From: Chloroflexota bacterium
GTDB taxonomy: Bacteria > Chloroflexota > Anaerolineae > Anaerolineales > Anaerolineaceae
Reading direction: 5' to 3'
Assembly (NCBI GenBank): GCA_021779955.1
Contig: JAJXZS010000050.1
Coordinates: 225,237-261,937 of the forward strand
DNA length: 36,701 bases
Shown here: positions 1 to 7,407 of the stretch, in pieces
Position numbering within the stretch: position 1 is the first letter of the stretch
Layout of the letters: each line of letters starts with the position of its first letter
Translations under genes and position numbers: made by a program
Notes under the pieces: model-generated
Databases searched by the model: none
What the model was told of the DNA's origin: nothing
Seen by the model: only the letters and a program-made list of their open reading frames with translations

Positions 1-696
1 CCGCCCTGGCTCGATGGCGGCGCGGTGCATTACCGGCTGCCGGACGGCGCCACGCAGCTTGCCGCTTATCGTGGCCATCGCTGGGTGGCACCGCCCTCGC
101 AACTGCTTGCCCAGCGCCTGCAATTGCTTGGCGACCGCACATTTGGCAATTTCAGCCTGCGTGAACCGGAGCATTTGGCACCCGAAACACAGTTGAGCCT
201 CGAGAAGGCTTTCAGGGCGGCCCAGGAGTTCGCAGAGCGCCCTAAAGGGTGGTTGATGATACTTGGCGGCTATGGCACCGGAAAAACCCACCTGGCGGCC
301 GCCATAGGCAATTACCGCAAGGGAATGGGTGACGATCCCATCTTCGCGGTTGTTCCCGATTTGCTCGACCATCTGCGGGCTACATTCAGCCCAAGCAGTA
401 ATGCCTCTTACGATGAAATGTTCAACCGCGTCCGCTCTGCCCCGCTGCTTATCCTCGACGATTTGGGAACCCAGAGCGCAACTCCGTGGGCGCGTGAGAA
501 GCTCTACCAGATTTTCAACGAGCGGTACAATGCCAGGCTGCCAACGGTGATCACCACATCCGGTTCGCTCGAGGAACTCGACGCAAGGATTCGCAGCCGC
601 ATGATGGATAACCGCCTTTGTAGCATCTACGCGATCATCGCCCCGGGTTATCGTGCAACAGCCAAACCCGAGCGTACAAGGCGCTCCGGTAAATAA
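1..696 (+). CDS. DnaC/IstB-like AAA+ ATPase, 5'-truncated by window edge
   Basis: This is an ATP-binding protein of the DnaC helicase-loader/IstB family, expected to load the replicative helicase or assist replication initiation in the cytoplasm. The frame is open from base 1, so the true N terminus lies outside the window; the GTG at 25 is probably internal. Counting from that GTG, a Walker A motif (GGYGTGKTH) lies near residue 82 and a Walker B motif (LLILDDLG) near residue 140. These are followed by a sensor-1-like ITTSGS segment and an arginine-rich IRSRMMD segment. The stretch reading VPDLLDHLRATFSPSS is characteristic of the DnaC-like proteins often annotated in Anaerolineae. IstB of IS21 is related, but no transposase or terminal repeats are seen nearby, so a chromosomal loader is preferred. 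Confidence 0.85.
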   Translation, partial: PPWLDGGAVHYRLPDGATQLAAYRGHRWVAPPSQLLAQRLQLLGDRTFGNFSLREPEHLAPETQLSLEKAFRAAQEFAERPKGWLMILGGYGTGKTHLAAAIGNYRKGMGDDPIFAVVPDLLDHLRATFSPSSNASYDEMFNRVRSAPLLILDDLGTQSATPWAREKLYQIFNERYNARLPTVITTSGSLEELDARIRSRMMDNRLCSIYAIIAPGYRATAKPERTRRSGK

Positions 697-730
697 CCCC
701 CTTATTACATCAACCAATGAAACAAATCAG

Positions 731-757
731 TGCCCGGAGAAAATGCTCCGGGCATTT
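731..757 (-). terminator. Terminator between dnaC-like gene and mscL
   Basis: A perfect 9-bp inverted repeat (TGCCCGGAG / CTCCGGGCA, loop of 6) lies between two convergent genes, 5 bases beyond the mscL stop. It is followed by TTT on the plus strand and by a T-rich stretch on the minus strand, so it may act in both directions. Confidence 0.65.
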
Positions 758-759
758 GA

Positions 760-1260
760 CTATGCCAGGGGTTGAATTTCGCTCGTGCAGTTGGGGCAGC
801 GGTCAGCCTTGTTCGAGATGGTGGTGTGGCAATGGGGGCATTCGCGCGTGTCCGGCTCGACCACTGGGGCGGGTCTCTTTAGCTTGTTGATGGCTTTGAC
901 AATGAAGAAGATAACCAGGGCTATGATGATGAACTGAATGATCGTTGTGATGAACACGCCTATGTTGATGGTTGGCGCTCCTGCAGCCTGAGCATCGGCC
1001 AGGCTGGCGTAGCTTGTGCTGCTGAGATTGATGTAAAGATCTGTGAAATTAACTCTGCCAAGCACCAGCCCAATCGGCGGCATAATGATATCGTTCACCA
1101 AAGACGTGACGACCTTGCCTAATGCAGCACCGATGATCACACCGATGGCCAGGTCGACCACGCTTCCGTGCATGATGAATTCTCTGAATTCCTTGAACAC
1201 TTTTGCCTCCCTCTTGATAATCTTGCCTGCGGTCGAATTCTCAAAAGTAGACTCACCCAT
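760..1260 (-). CDS. mscL: Large-conductance mechanosensitive channel MscL with C-terminal zinc ribbon
   Basis: MscL is a homopentameric inner-membrane channel that opens under membrane tension and releases solutes during hypo-osmotic shock. The protein (166 aa) has the family N-terminal helix, TM1 at about residues 33-62 containing the GVIIGAALGKVVTSLVNDIIMPP pore segment in broken form (GVIIGAALGKV, then VNDIIMPP), a periplasmic loop and TM2 at about 98-124. Unlike the usual cytoplasmic helical bundle, the C terminus holds a CPHC-x10-CPNC zinc ribbon (C141, C144, C155, C158). The ATG at 1260 is chosen because AAGGCGG lies just upstream; an in-frame GTG at 1284 would add eight residues. It is monocistronic with its own promoter and terminator. 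Confidence 0.93.
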   Translation of the reverse strand: MGESTFENSTAGKIIKREAKVFKEFREFIMHGSVVDLAIGVIIGAALGKVVTSLVNDIIMPPIGLVLGRVNFTDLYINLSSTSYASLADAQAAGAPTINIGVFITTIIQFIIIALVIFFIVKAINKLKRPAPVVEPDTRECPHCHTTISNKADRCPNCTSEIQPLA

Positions 1261-1339
1261 GAAGCCGCCTTGAATTTGGATCACGATAATCCATACCCGT
1301 AAACTGCCTGACTGGATACCGAACTATCGCTTGATTCTC

Positions 1340-1368
1340 AATTTAAGTCGAATACATCCCTTTGTCAA
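1340..1368 (-). promoter_or_regulatory. Sigma-70-type promoter for mscL
   Basis: On the minus strand a perfect TTGACA -35 box (1363-1368) is separated by 17 bases from TAAATT (1340-1345). The predicted start near 1333 gives a leader of about 70 bases to the mscL ATG. Confidence 0.65.
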
Positions 1369-1402
1369 CTGGGAACTTCTCTTCACTTGATTGTTTAAAA
1401 AC

Positions 1403-1434
1403 CTGACAATTAAAATAGCTGTAAGTGATAGAAT
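1403..1434 (+). promoter_or_regulatory. Extended -10 promoter for the first MFS gene
   Basis: TGaTAGAAT (1426-1434) forms an extended -10 element; a CTGACA at 1403-1408 lies 20 bases upstream, longer than ideal. Transcription would start at about 1441, essentially at the GTG at 1442, which predicts a leaderless mRNA. Confidence 0.45.
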
Positions 1435-1441
1435 AATCGAC

Positions 1442-2662
1442 GTGGAAATCCCCGTGCGCAAGATCATCAACAGCTATCCCCGGCAGTTCTGGCTCATCTC
1501 GGTGGTGATGATGCTTGCCTACATGTTCCACTCGATGCTGTGGCCTTTTCTCATCATCTACACCAGCCAGAAGCTGGCCCTGCCGCTTACCGTTATCACA
1601 GGCCTGCTAACCCTGAACTCGCTTGTCGGTCTGGCGACGACATTTCTTGGCGGGGCAATTGCCGACCGGTTCGGTCGCAAATGGGTGATGGTGATTTCGC
1701 TCTTTCTTTGCGGATTTTCATGGTTCCTCTTTCAATTTGCCGACCATTTCTCGCTTTTCGCGTTGCTGATGGCATTCAACGGAGCCACGACTCCGATCTA
1801 CCGCCTGGCAGCCGACGCGATGATGGCTGATGTGGTGCCCGCTGAAAAGCGCATCGATGCTTATTCGATCCTTCGCCTTGGCAACAACCTTGGGGTTGCC
1901 CTGGGCCCTGCGATTGGCGGATTTCTCTCCGCAATTTCCTACGATATTTCATTCACAGCCGCCGGCGCTGGCATTTTCATTTGCGGGTTACTGGTGGCTC
2001 TCTTTTCGATCGAGACCATCCCTGCCCATAGGGAAAAGCTCATTACTCCTGGCGAAGCCGGTGGCTATGCCCGCATCGTCCGCGATTCGAAGTTTATGAG
2101 CCTTGTCGGTTCGTACTCGTTAAACCGAATCTGCTCATCCACGCTTTGGATGCTGCTCGCCGTTTACGCCAAGCAGAACTTTGGGATTTCTGAATCGCTA
2201 TACGGTTTCATCCCAACAACGAATGCGGTGATGGTGATCCTGTTCCAGATGGCGATCACTTCGGTGGCGAAGAAGCGGCGTCGCGAATCGAACCTTGTGC
2301 TTGGCGCCGTCTTCTATGCTGTAGCCGTGTTTGGAGTCGCCTTCGGGCAGGGGTTCTGGGCATTCTGGTTGTGCATGGTGGTGGCGACGATCGGAGAAAT
2401 GATCCTGGTACCCACCTCAACGACCTATGCGTCTTTGCTGGCGCCAGAAGACATGCGCGGCAGATACATGAGCATCTATACGCTTACCGGCGGCCTGGGT
2501 ACCGGCATTGGACCGCTGATCGGCGGTGTGATGAACGATACCTTTGGCCCGCAAACCATCTGGTATGGTGGAGGTCTTATCGGTGGTCTGGCGGCGTTTA
2601 CTTTCTATATCAGTTCCAAGCGTAAATTGAATACGATTCCCAAACCCTCTCTGCAGATCTAA
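1442..2662 (+). CDS. MFS transporter (drug/sugar exporter type), first of tandem pair
   Basis: This is a 12-helix major facilitator superfamily permease, expected to export or exchange a small molecule using the proton gradient; the substrate cannot be told. The MFS loop 2-3 motif is clear (GAIADRFGRKWVMVIS), and the C-terminal half carries the equivalent MRGRYMSIYTLTGGLGTG segment. It is clearly homologous to the next gene throughout (shared PRQFWL start, WPFL, GRKWVM, GRYMSIY). The start is uncertain: a TTG at 1391 gives a longer protein, but that region overlaps a likely promoter. GTG at 1442 makes the N terminus match the paralogue in length, both placing the YPRQFW motif about 12 residues in. 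There is no Shine-Dalgarno sequence, consistent with leaderless initiation. Confidence 0.85.
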   Translation: MEIPVRKIINSYPRQFWLISVVMMLAYMFHSMLWPFLIIYTSQKLALPLTVITGLLTLNSLVGLATTFLGGAIADRFGRKWVMVISLFLCGFSWFLFQFADHFSLFALLMAFNGATTPIYRLAADAMMADVVPAEKRIDAYSILRLGNNLGVALGPAIGGFLSAISYDISFTAAGAGIFICGLLVALFSIETIPAHREKLITPGEAGGYARIVRDSKFMSLVGSYSLNRICSSTLWMLLAVYAKQNFGISESLYGFIPTTNAVMVILFQMAITSVAKKRRRESNLVLGAVFYAVAVFGVAFGQGFWAFWLCMVVATIGEMILVPTSTTYASLLAPEDMRGRYMSIYTLTGGLGTGIGPLIGGVMNDTFGPQTIWYGGGLIGGLAAFTFYISSKRKLNTIPKPSLQI

Positions 2663-2675
2663 ACCCATCACAACC

Positions 2676-3911
2676 ATGCTATCTTCATTCCGCAACGCCA
2701 TCAAAGTCTATCCTCGCCAGTTCTGGCTGCTTTTTATCGGCATGCTTATCAGCTCCGCGGGCTCATCAATGATCTGGCCGTTCCTGCTGCTATATGTCTC
2801 CAAACGGCTCAACCAGCCTTTGACCGAAATTGCGACATTGCTGACGATCAGTGCATTGATGGGCATGATCTTTTCCTTCGTTGCTGGGCCGATTACAGAC
2901 AAGCTCGGACGCAAATGGGTGATGGTCATCAGCCTTGCGGTGAACGGCATCTCTTATATTTTCATGAGTTTTGCCGACAGCTACATGGCATTCGCGATCA
3001 TCCAGGCCTTGATGGGTGCTTTCAACCCGCTGTACCGCGTGGGTTCCGATGCCATGACAGCCGATCTCATCCCTCAGGAGAACCGCCCCGAAGCTTATTC
3101 GTTCATGCGCATGAGCAACAATGTTGGCGTGGCGATTGGTCCGGCCCTGGGGGGATTCCTGGCGACCCATTCCTACACCACCGCCTTCTATCTGGCTGCC
3201 GGCGGTATGATTTTCTACTCGCTTCTTTTGTTGTTCAAAGCCCATGAGACACTTCCGGAACTCGGCGCCGAGAGCCTGGGCGGAATCAAGCTGCTCACCA
3301 GCTACTCGAAGATCTTTTTGGACGGCAGATTCATGGGTTTTGTCGTTGGTATGACCCTGACATCGATGATGGCATCCCTCATGTGGACGATCCTGCCAGT
3401 TTACACCAACACGCAGTTCGGTTTGCCTGAGAATCTCTACGGTTTGATCGCCACTACCAATGCAGTGATGGTTGTGGTTTTCCAGTACTTCGTCACCCAG
3501 CAGACTCGCAAGTACGCTCCTCTGCCCGTCGTCGCGGTTGGTGCGGTATTTTATACCGTAGCGGCAATCATGATCTCCTTTTCAACCGGATTCCTGGGAT
3601 TTTGGTTCTGCATGGTCGTGAGCACGATTGGTGAGCTGATCCTTGTTCCAACAGGCACCACTTACGCTGCCAACCTGGCTTCGCCGGATATGCGTGGCCG
3701 GTATATGAGCATTTACGGCCTCACCTGGAGTGTAGCTTCGATGCTCGCACCCTTATTCGGCGCTTTCCTAAGTGATAATTTTGGTCCACGAACCACATGG
3801 TATGGGAGTGGCGTGATCGGTTTGTATGCGATTGCGGTTTATCTGCTGGTCATGGTCATCTTCAGGCGAAAGACGCAAGCTGCAGCAATGAGTGTGGAGA
3901 GACGGGAATAG
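2676..3911 (+). CDS. MFS transporter, second of tandem pair
   Basis: This is a second 12-helix MFS permease (411 aa) lying 13 bases after the first and probably co-transcribed. The loop 2-3 motif reads GPITDKLGRKWVMVIS and the second-half equivalent MRGRYMSIYGLTWS. Aligned by eye with its neighbour, it shares the same helix order, the same start (YPRQFWL) and several identical blocks, so the pair came from tandem duplication and then diverged. No Shine-Dalgarno sequence precedes the ATG, so translation may depend on coupling to the upstream gene. The pair could work as a heteromer or on different substrates; nothing in the sequence decides this. Confidence 0.88.
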   Translation: MLSSFRNAIKVYPRQFWLLFIGMLISSAGSSMIWPFLLLYVSKRLNQPLTEIATLLTISALMGMIFSFVAGPITDKLGRKWVMVISLAVNGISYIFMSFADSYMAFAIIQALMGAFNPLYRVGSDAMTADLIPQENRPEAYSFMRMSNNVGVAIGPALGGFLATHSYTTAFYLAAGGMIFYSLLLLFKAHETLPELGAESLGGIKLLTSYSKIFLDGRFMGFVVGMTLTSMMASLMWTILPVYTNTQFGLPENLYGLIATTNAVMVVVFQYFVTQQTRKYAPLPVVAVGAVFYTVAAIMISFSTGFLGFWFCMVVSTIGELILVPTGTTYAANLASPDMRGRYMSIYGLTWSVASMLAPLFGAFLSDNFGPRTTWYGSGVIGLYAIAVYLLVMVIFRRKTQAAAMSVERRE

Positions 3912-4006
3912 AAAACTGAGAACCGCATCTTACTGTTAGCCCAAAACTGCGAGTTGAATCTCTGGAGCCACGGGAAGATCAGTATAAAGACTGCTTTCCG
4001 TTCTAA

Positions 4007-4035
4007 TTGCGAATAGTCATAAATGATCGTATACT
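4007..4035 (+). promoter_or_regulatory. Promoter for exported FGxPI-repeat protein
   Basis: TTGCGA (4007-4012), a 17-base spacer, then TATACT (4030-4035). The predicted start at about 4042 leaves only about four bases before the ATG at 4046, so the message is nearly leaderless and has no room for a Shine-Dalgarno sequence. Confidence 0.6.
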
Positions 4036-4045
4036 TTAATACGAG

Positions 4046-4996
4046 ATGAAACTCTTCCGATTCGTCATCGTCTTGATCTTGCTTGTTGCGTCGATCGCCG
4101 TAATCTTTCGCCCTGCCGCAGCGCAGACGACCGACTCCGTTTACGTCACTGAAACCGGCCATTGGATTTGGGGGGAATTCCTGCGCACCTATAACAGTGT
4201 GAGCGATCCACTTCTCTACTTTGGCTATCCCATTACCGACGATTTTACTGACCCCGTGACCAAACAGCATGTTCAGTACTTTCAACGCGCCCGCTTCGAT
4301 CTTATCGAAACCGATGGGGTGAGCCAAATCAAGATCGCGCCTTTGGGTACCTTGCTGCATGAGGATGGCGTGCCCCTCGCCGACATACCGAACGAAGGTC
4401 CTACTTGCCGTGCATTCAGCACAGGATATTCCGTTTGCTACGCTTTTCTTCAGTTCTATGATGCCTATGACGGAGCCAATCATTTCGGGAACCCTGTATC
4501 TTCACTCGAAGTGGTGGACGGGCGCTATATGCAATACTTCGAGTATGCGCGCATGGAATGGTGGCCTGAAAAGCCCGAAGGGCAGCGCGTGGTTCTAAGT
4601 GATATCGGGCGCATCTATTTTGACAAAGTGGTAGCCGATCCGCAGCTGCTCAAGCCAAGCCCACCGACCGACGTTTCAAACAACCTGCTCAATCCCAGGG
4701 TACACGTCTTTACCCGCAATGCGCTCATTCGCACGGGCAGCCAGCAAACGGTTTATGTTGTGGTTCAGGATCAATACCTCCGCCCCATGGCCAAAAGCCA
4801 GGTCAGTGTTACGGTGACCTATCCCGATCAAACCCAAGAATTCTACCGTCTGCCTGAGACAAACGAATTTGGCATCAGCCAGTTCAGTTTCACGGTGCCT
4901 GCCTATGATGTCCGCTCGGTTATCGATGTCAAGGCGGAGATTACTTTGCGCGGGGAGATGGTCAGCGGAACCTCGTGGTTCAGACTATGGTATTGA
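4046..4996 (+). CDS. Exported protein with two FGxPI/QYF repeats and an Ig-like C-terminal domain
   Basis: The function is not known. The N terminus is a clear signal peptide (basic start, hydrophobic residues 6-21, likely cleavage after AAA near residue 26). Two copies of a repeat seen in many Chloroflexota exported proteins follow: FGYPI at 59-63 with VQYFQRARFDL at 76-86, and FGNPV at 147-151 with MQYFEYARMEW at 162-172. Two cysteines (121 and 131) could form a disulfide between them. The C-terminal 100 residues (about 218-316) look like a beta-sandwich/Ig-like domain (VYVVVQDQYLRPM, VSVTVTYPD, WFRLWY end). The protein is likely secreted or surface-displayed and might bind the cell wall or a glycan, by loose analogy with LGFP repeats. 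It is monocistronic and ends at a strong terminator. Confidence 0.75.
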   Translation: MKLFRFVIVLILLVASIAVIFRPAAAQTTDSVYVTETGHWIWGEFLRTYNSVSDPLLYFGYPITDDFTDPVTKQHVQYFQRARFDLIETDGVSQIKIAPLGTLLHEDGVPLADIPNEGPTCRAFSTGYSVCYAFLQFYDAYDGANHFGNPVSSLEVVDGRYMQYFEYARMEWWPEKPEGQRVVLSDIGRIYFDKVVADPQLLKPSPPTDVSNNLLNPRVHVFTRNALIRTGSQQTVYVVVQDQYLRPMAKSQVSVTVTYPDQTQEFYRLPETNEFGISQFSFTVPAYDVRSVIDVKAEITLRGEMVSGTSWFRLWY

Positions 4997-5013
4997 TGAA
5001 TTTTGCAGAATCA

Positions 5014-5049
5014 ATAAACAACGGACATCGAAAGATGTCCGTTGTTTAT
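5014..5049. terminator. Bidirectional terminator with 16-bp perfect stem
   Basis: Left arm 5014-5029 and right arm 5034-5049 are perfect reverse complements around a GAAA tetraloop. The arms' outer ends are A/T-rich (ATAAACAAC / GTTGTTTAT), so each strand ends in a U-rich segment. It sits between the convergent stops at 4996 and 5067. Confidence 0.85.
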
Positions 5050-5066
5050 GACAATACCATTATGAA

Positions 5067-7394
5067 CTAGATCGAAGCCTTGAGCTGCGTGTACAACTGG
5101 TTGTAATCTACGACATTTGCGGGCGCTAAATCGATGATCGACTGGATCGCAGCCAGGGAAGCTTCCTTGTTGCCTTCACCGAGCAACCGCTCCGCGAGGC
5201 CGTCCAGTTTCTCGACCGCAATCTTTCTCTGTTCGTGCTGCACATAAAATTGCACCATCCGCTTTTGGAGCGATTGATTCTCGGGGCGGTCTTTGAGCAG
5301 TTCGTCCAGGAACTGCGCGGCTTTGGCATATTGGCGCGCACCTTCGAGAAGCTTCAGATAATCTTCCATTTCTATAGCAGCAGCGTTCAATTGACCTGTG
5401 CGCAGGTGCAGATCGATGAGGGTTGCGCGTGGAGAAATGTCCTGCGGCTGTAGGCTGCGGATTTGTTCGAAGATGCGGACCGCAGATTTGAAGTCGAGAC
5501 TTTGAACCTCGAGATCGGCCATCTTGCCAAGGATTTTGACTACCCACTGGCGAGGCGTGCTCGACTGTTTGGAGAGGGCAAGCGCCTGGTCGTAGGTCTT
5601 GCGCGCGGTCTCCAGGTCTGCCAGCAGGTAATAGGTGTTGGCAAGATCCATGAACTGGGCGAGCGCATCGTCCACCCTGCCGCTGGCCTTGTACAGGTCG
5701 ATCAACGTGTTGCGCACCTTCATATCCATGGGTGCCATCCTGGACACCCGTTCTAGCAAATGTACCGCTTGCGATGTATCGCCCCGAAGATTATAAAGGT
5801 TGGAGACCAGCAGGAATTTCTCCACCGCTTCCATCAGGCGTCCCTCGGTGATGAGCAATTCGCCCATCTGGATATGCAACGGTAAGTAAGTCGGTGCGAA
5901 GGTGATCGCCCGGTAGGCTTCTTCCATGGCGGTGCGGTATTTGCCCTCTGACGTGAGCCTTCGAATCGTACCTAATGACTCGACCACCTGGCTGTTCGAT
6001 GTTTCGAGAAGCAATTCGGCAAGCGGAAGTGGCGGGCTGCCTTCGGGTTGCAGGGGCAGTTGCTTGCGTGCAGCTTTGAGATAATCGCGCCAATCCGGGC
6101 GCTCAAGTTGTTTGTTGATTACCTGGTAAAGGTACTGCAGGTCGTCTTCCTTGGTGACATGCGTCTGACTCTCGAAGATGGGTTCGTAGAGCTGTGCCAA
6201 CTCTTGAGCCTGTTCAGGCGGCACTGACTCAGAATCGGCGACTTTCAATGCTTTCAGCGCAGCGGCGCTTGCCTCTTTGTACTGCGCAAGCCCGTAGAGT
6301 GTATCGGCGATCAACAGGTAAGATGCCAGTTCGTAATCCGGATTTTTGACCGAGCGTTCGAGGTATTTGAGAGCTTTATCGGGGCTCTTGGCGCGCATGA
6401 TCAGGCCGAGGACGTAGAATACCGCAGGCTGTTGGAGCCCGAGTTCGACTGCGCTCTCCAATTCGACGGCGGCAAGTTCGTCCTGTCCGCTGGTTTGATA
6501 ATCGATTGCCTGGCTCAAGTGTAATTGAACGCGGGCGCGTTCTGCTTGTTCGGGGGTCAGACCTTCGGGATTGCGGGTCAGTGAATCGATGGCCTGTTTG
6601 TTTCCGCTATCGCCCGATGGATTTTCTTCGTTTTGCTCGAAGAGATAGCCGGCCATCTGTTTCAATGCTTTGAGGCGTGTCTCGGTGACCGGGTCATAGA
6701 GTGGCTGGGGTTCTTCGACTTCTTCTTTCTCCTTCACCGGCTCTACCTGGATTGCGCTGGCGTAGCGCTCTTCTTGATTAGCCTGGCTGAAATCGGCAAG
6801 GGATTTTCGTTCTTTGATGAGTTCCATAGCCTTGAGGGCGCTGGTGTTATTCGGGCTAAGGCCCAGCGTGTATTGCACCACCTGCTGCGCCTTCTGATAT
6901 TCCCCATTTTCTTCCATCAACGCTGCCGTGTAGAGGTATTCGCTGACCGCGTCGTCCTTACGGCCCATCTTATCGAAGACCATCGCCAGGCGGGTGTGGA
7001 CGGTGAGATTATCAGGCTTCAGGTGGATGGCGTTCTTGAAATCTTCGATCGCGCGATCCACGTCGTGCAGGCGCAGTTGCATTTCAGCGCCCTGCATGAA
7101 TGATTGGGTTGCCTCGTCCAACATACCGACGCGCTCGTAAATACGGGCGCTCTTTTCGAATGGCATCGGGTCGCTTGGGTTGAGCACAGAAAACCGCTGG
7201 TAGAGCTTGAGGGCTTCGTCGTACTGGTTGAGCTGGAAATAGGCCAGTCCAAGGCTGGAAAGGGCCATCGGATGATCTGGGACCTCTTTCAGCGCTTCAT
7301 CATAATATTGCGCAGCGGACTCCCATTTGAGTTCCCAGGCTGCGTTATGCCCTTTTGTCATCAATGTTTGAAATTTTGCAGAGTCGCCCGTCAT
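5067..7394 (-). CDS. Large tetratricopeptide-repeat protein
   Basis: This 775-residue soluble protein is built almost wholly from TPR units, a helical scaffold for protein-protein contacts. Recognisable repeats start at residue 15 (AAWELKWESAAQYYDEALKE), then LGLAYFQLNQYDEALKLYQR, and the pattern resumes in the middle and at the end (for example LYKASGRVDDALAQFMDLA). A charged, Glu-rich insertion around residues 210-275 separates two TPR blocks. There is no signal peptide or membrane helix. It follows polA by 13 bases with AGGTGG before the ATG, so it is the last gene of the receiver-polA-TPR operon. Its partner is unknown; a scaffold for the signalling protein two genes upstream is a guess. 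Confidence 0.85.
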   Translation of the reverse strand: MTGDSAKFQTLMTKGHNAAWELKWESAAQYYDEALKEVPDHPMALSSLGLAYFQLNQYDEALKLYQRFSVLNPSDPMPFEKSARIYERVGMLDEATQSFMQGAEMQLRLHDVDRAIEDFKNAIHLKPDNLTVHTRLAMVFDKMGRKDDAVSEYLYTAALMEENGEYQKAQQVVQYTLGLSPNNTSALKAMELIKERKSLADFSQANQEERYASAIQVEPVKEKEEVEEPQPLYDPVTETRLKALKQMAGYLFEQNEENPSGDSGNKQAIDSLTRNPEGLTPEQAERARVQLHLSQAIDYQTSGQDELAAVELESAVELGLQQPAVFYVLGLIMRAKSPDKALKYLERSVKNPDYELASYLLIADTLYGLAQYKEASAAALKALKVADSESVPPEQAQELAQLYEPIFESQTHVTKEDDLQYLYQVINKQLERPDWRDYLKAARKQLPLQPEGSPPLPLAELLLETSNSQVVESLGTIRRLTSEGKYRTAMEEAYRAITFAPTYLPLHIQMGELLITEGRLMEAVEKFLLVSNLYNLRGDTSQAVHLLERVSRMAPMDMKVRNTLIDLYKASGRVDDALAQFMDLANTYYLLADLETARKTYDQALALSKQSSTPRQWVVKILGKMADLEVQSLDFKSAVRIFEQIRSLQPQDISPRATLIDLHLRTGQLNAAAIEMEDYLKLLEGARQYAKAAQFLDELLKDRPENQSLQKRMVQFYVQHEQRKIAVEKLDGLAERLLGEGNKEASLAAIQSIIDLAPANVVDYNQLYTQLKASI

Positions 7395-7407
7395 CCAGCC
7401 ACCTGTA

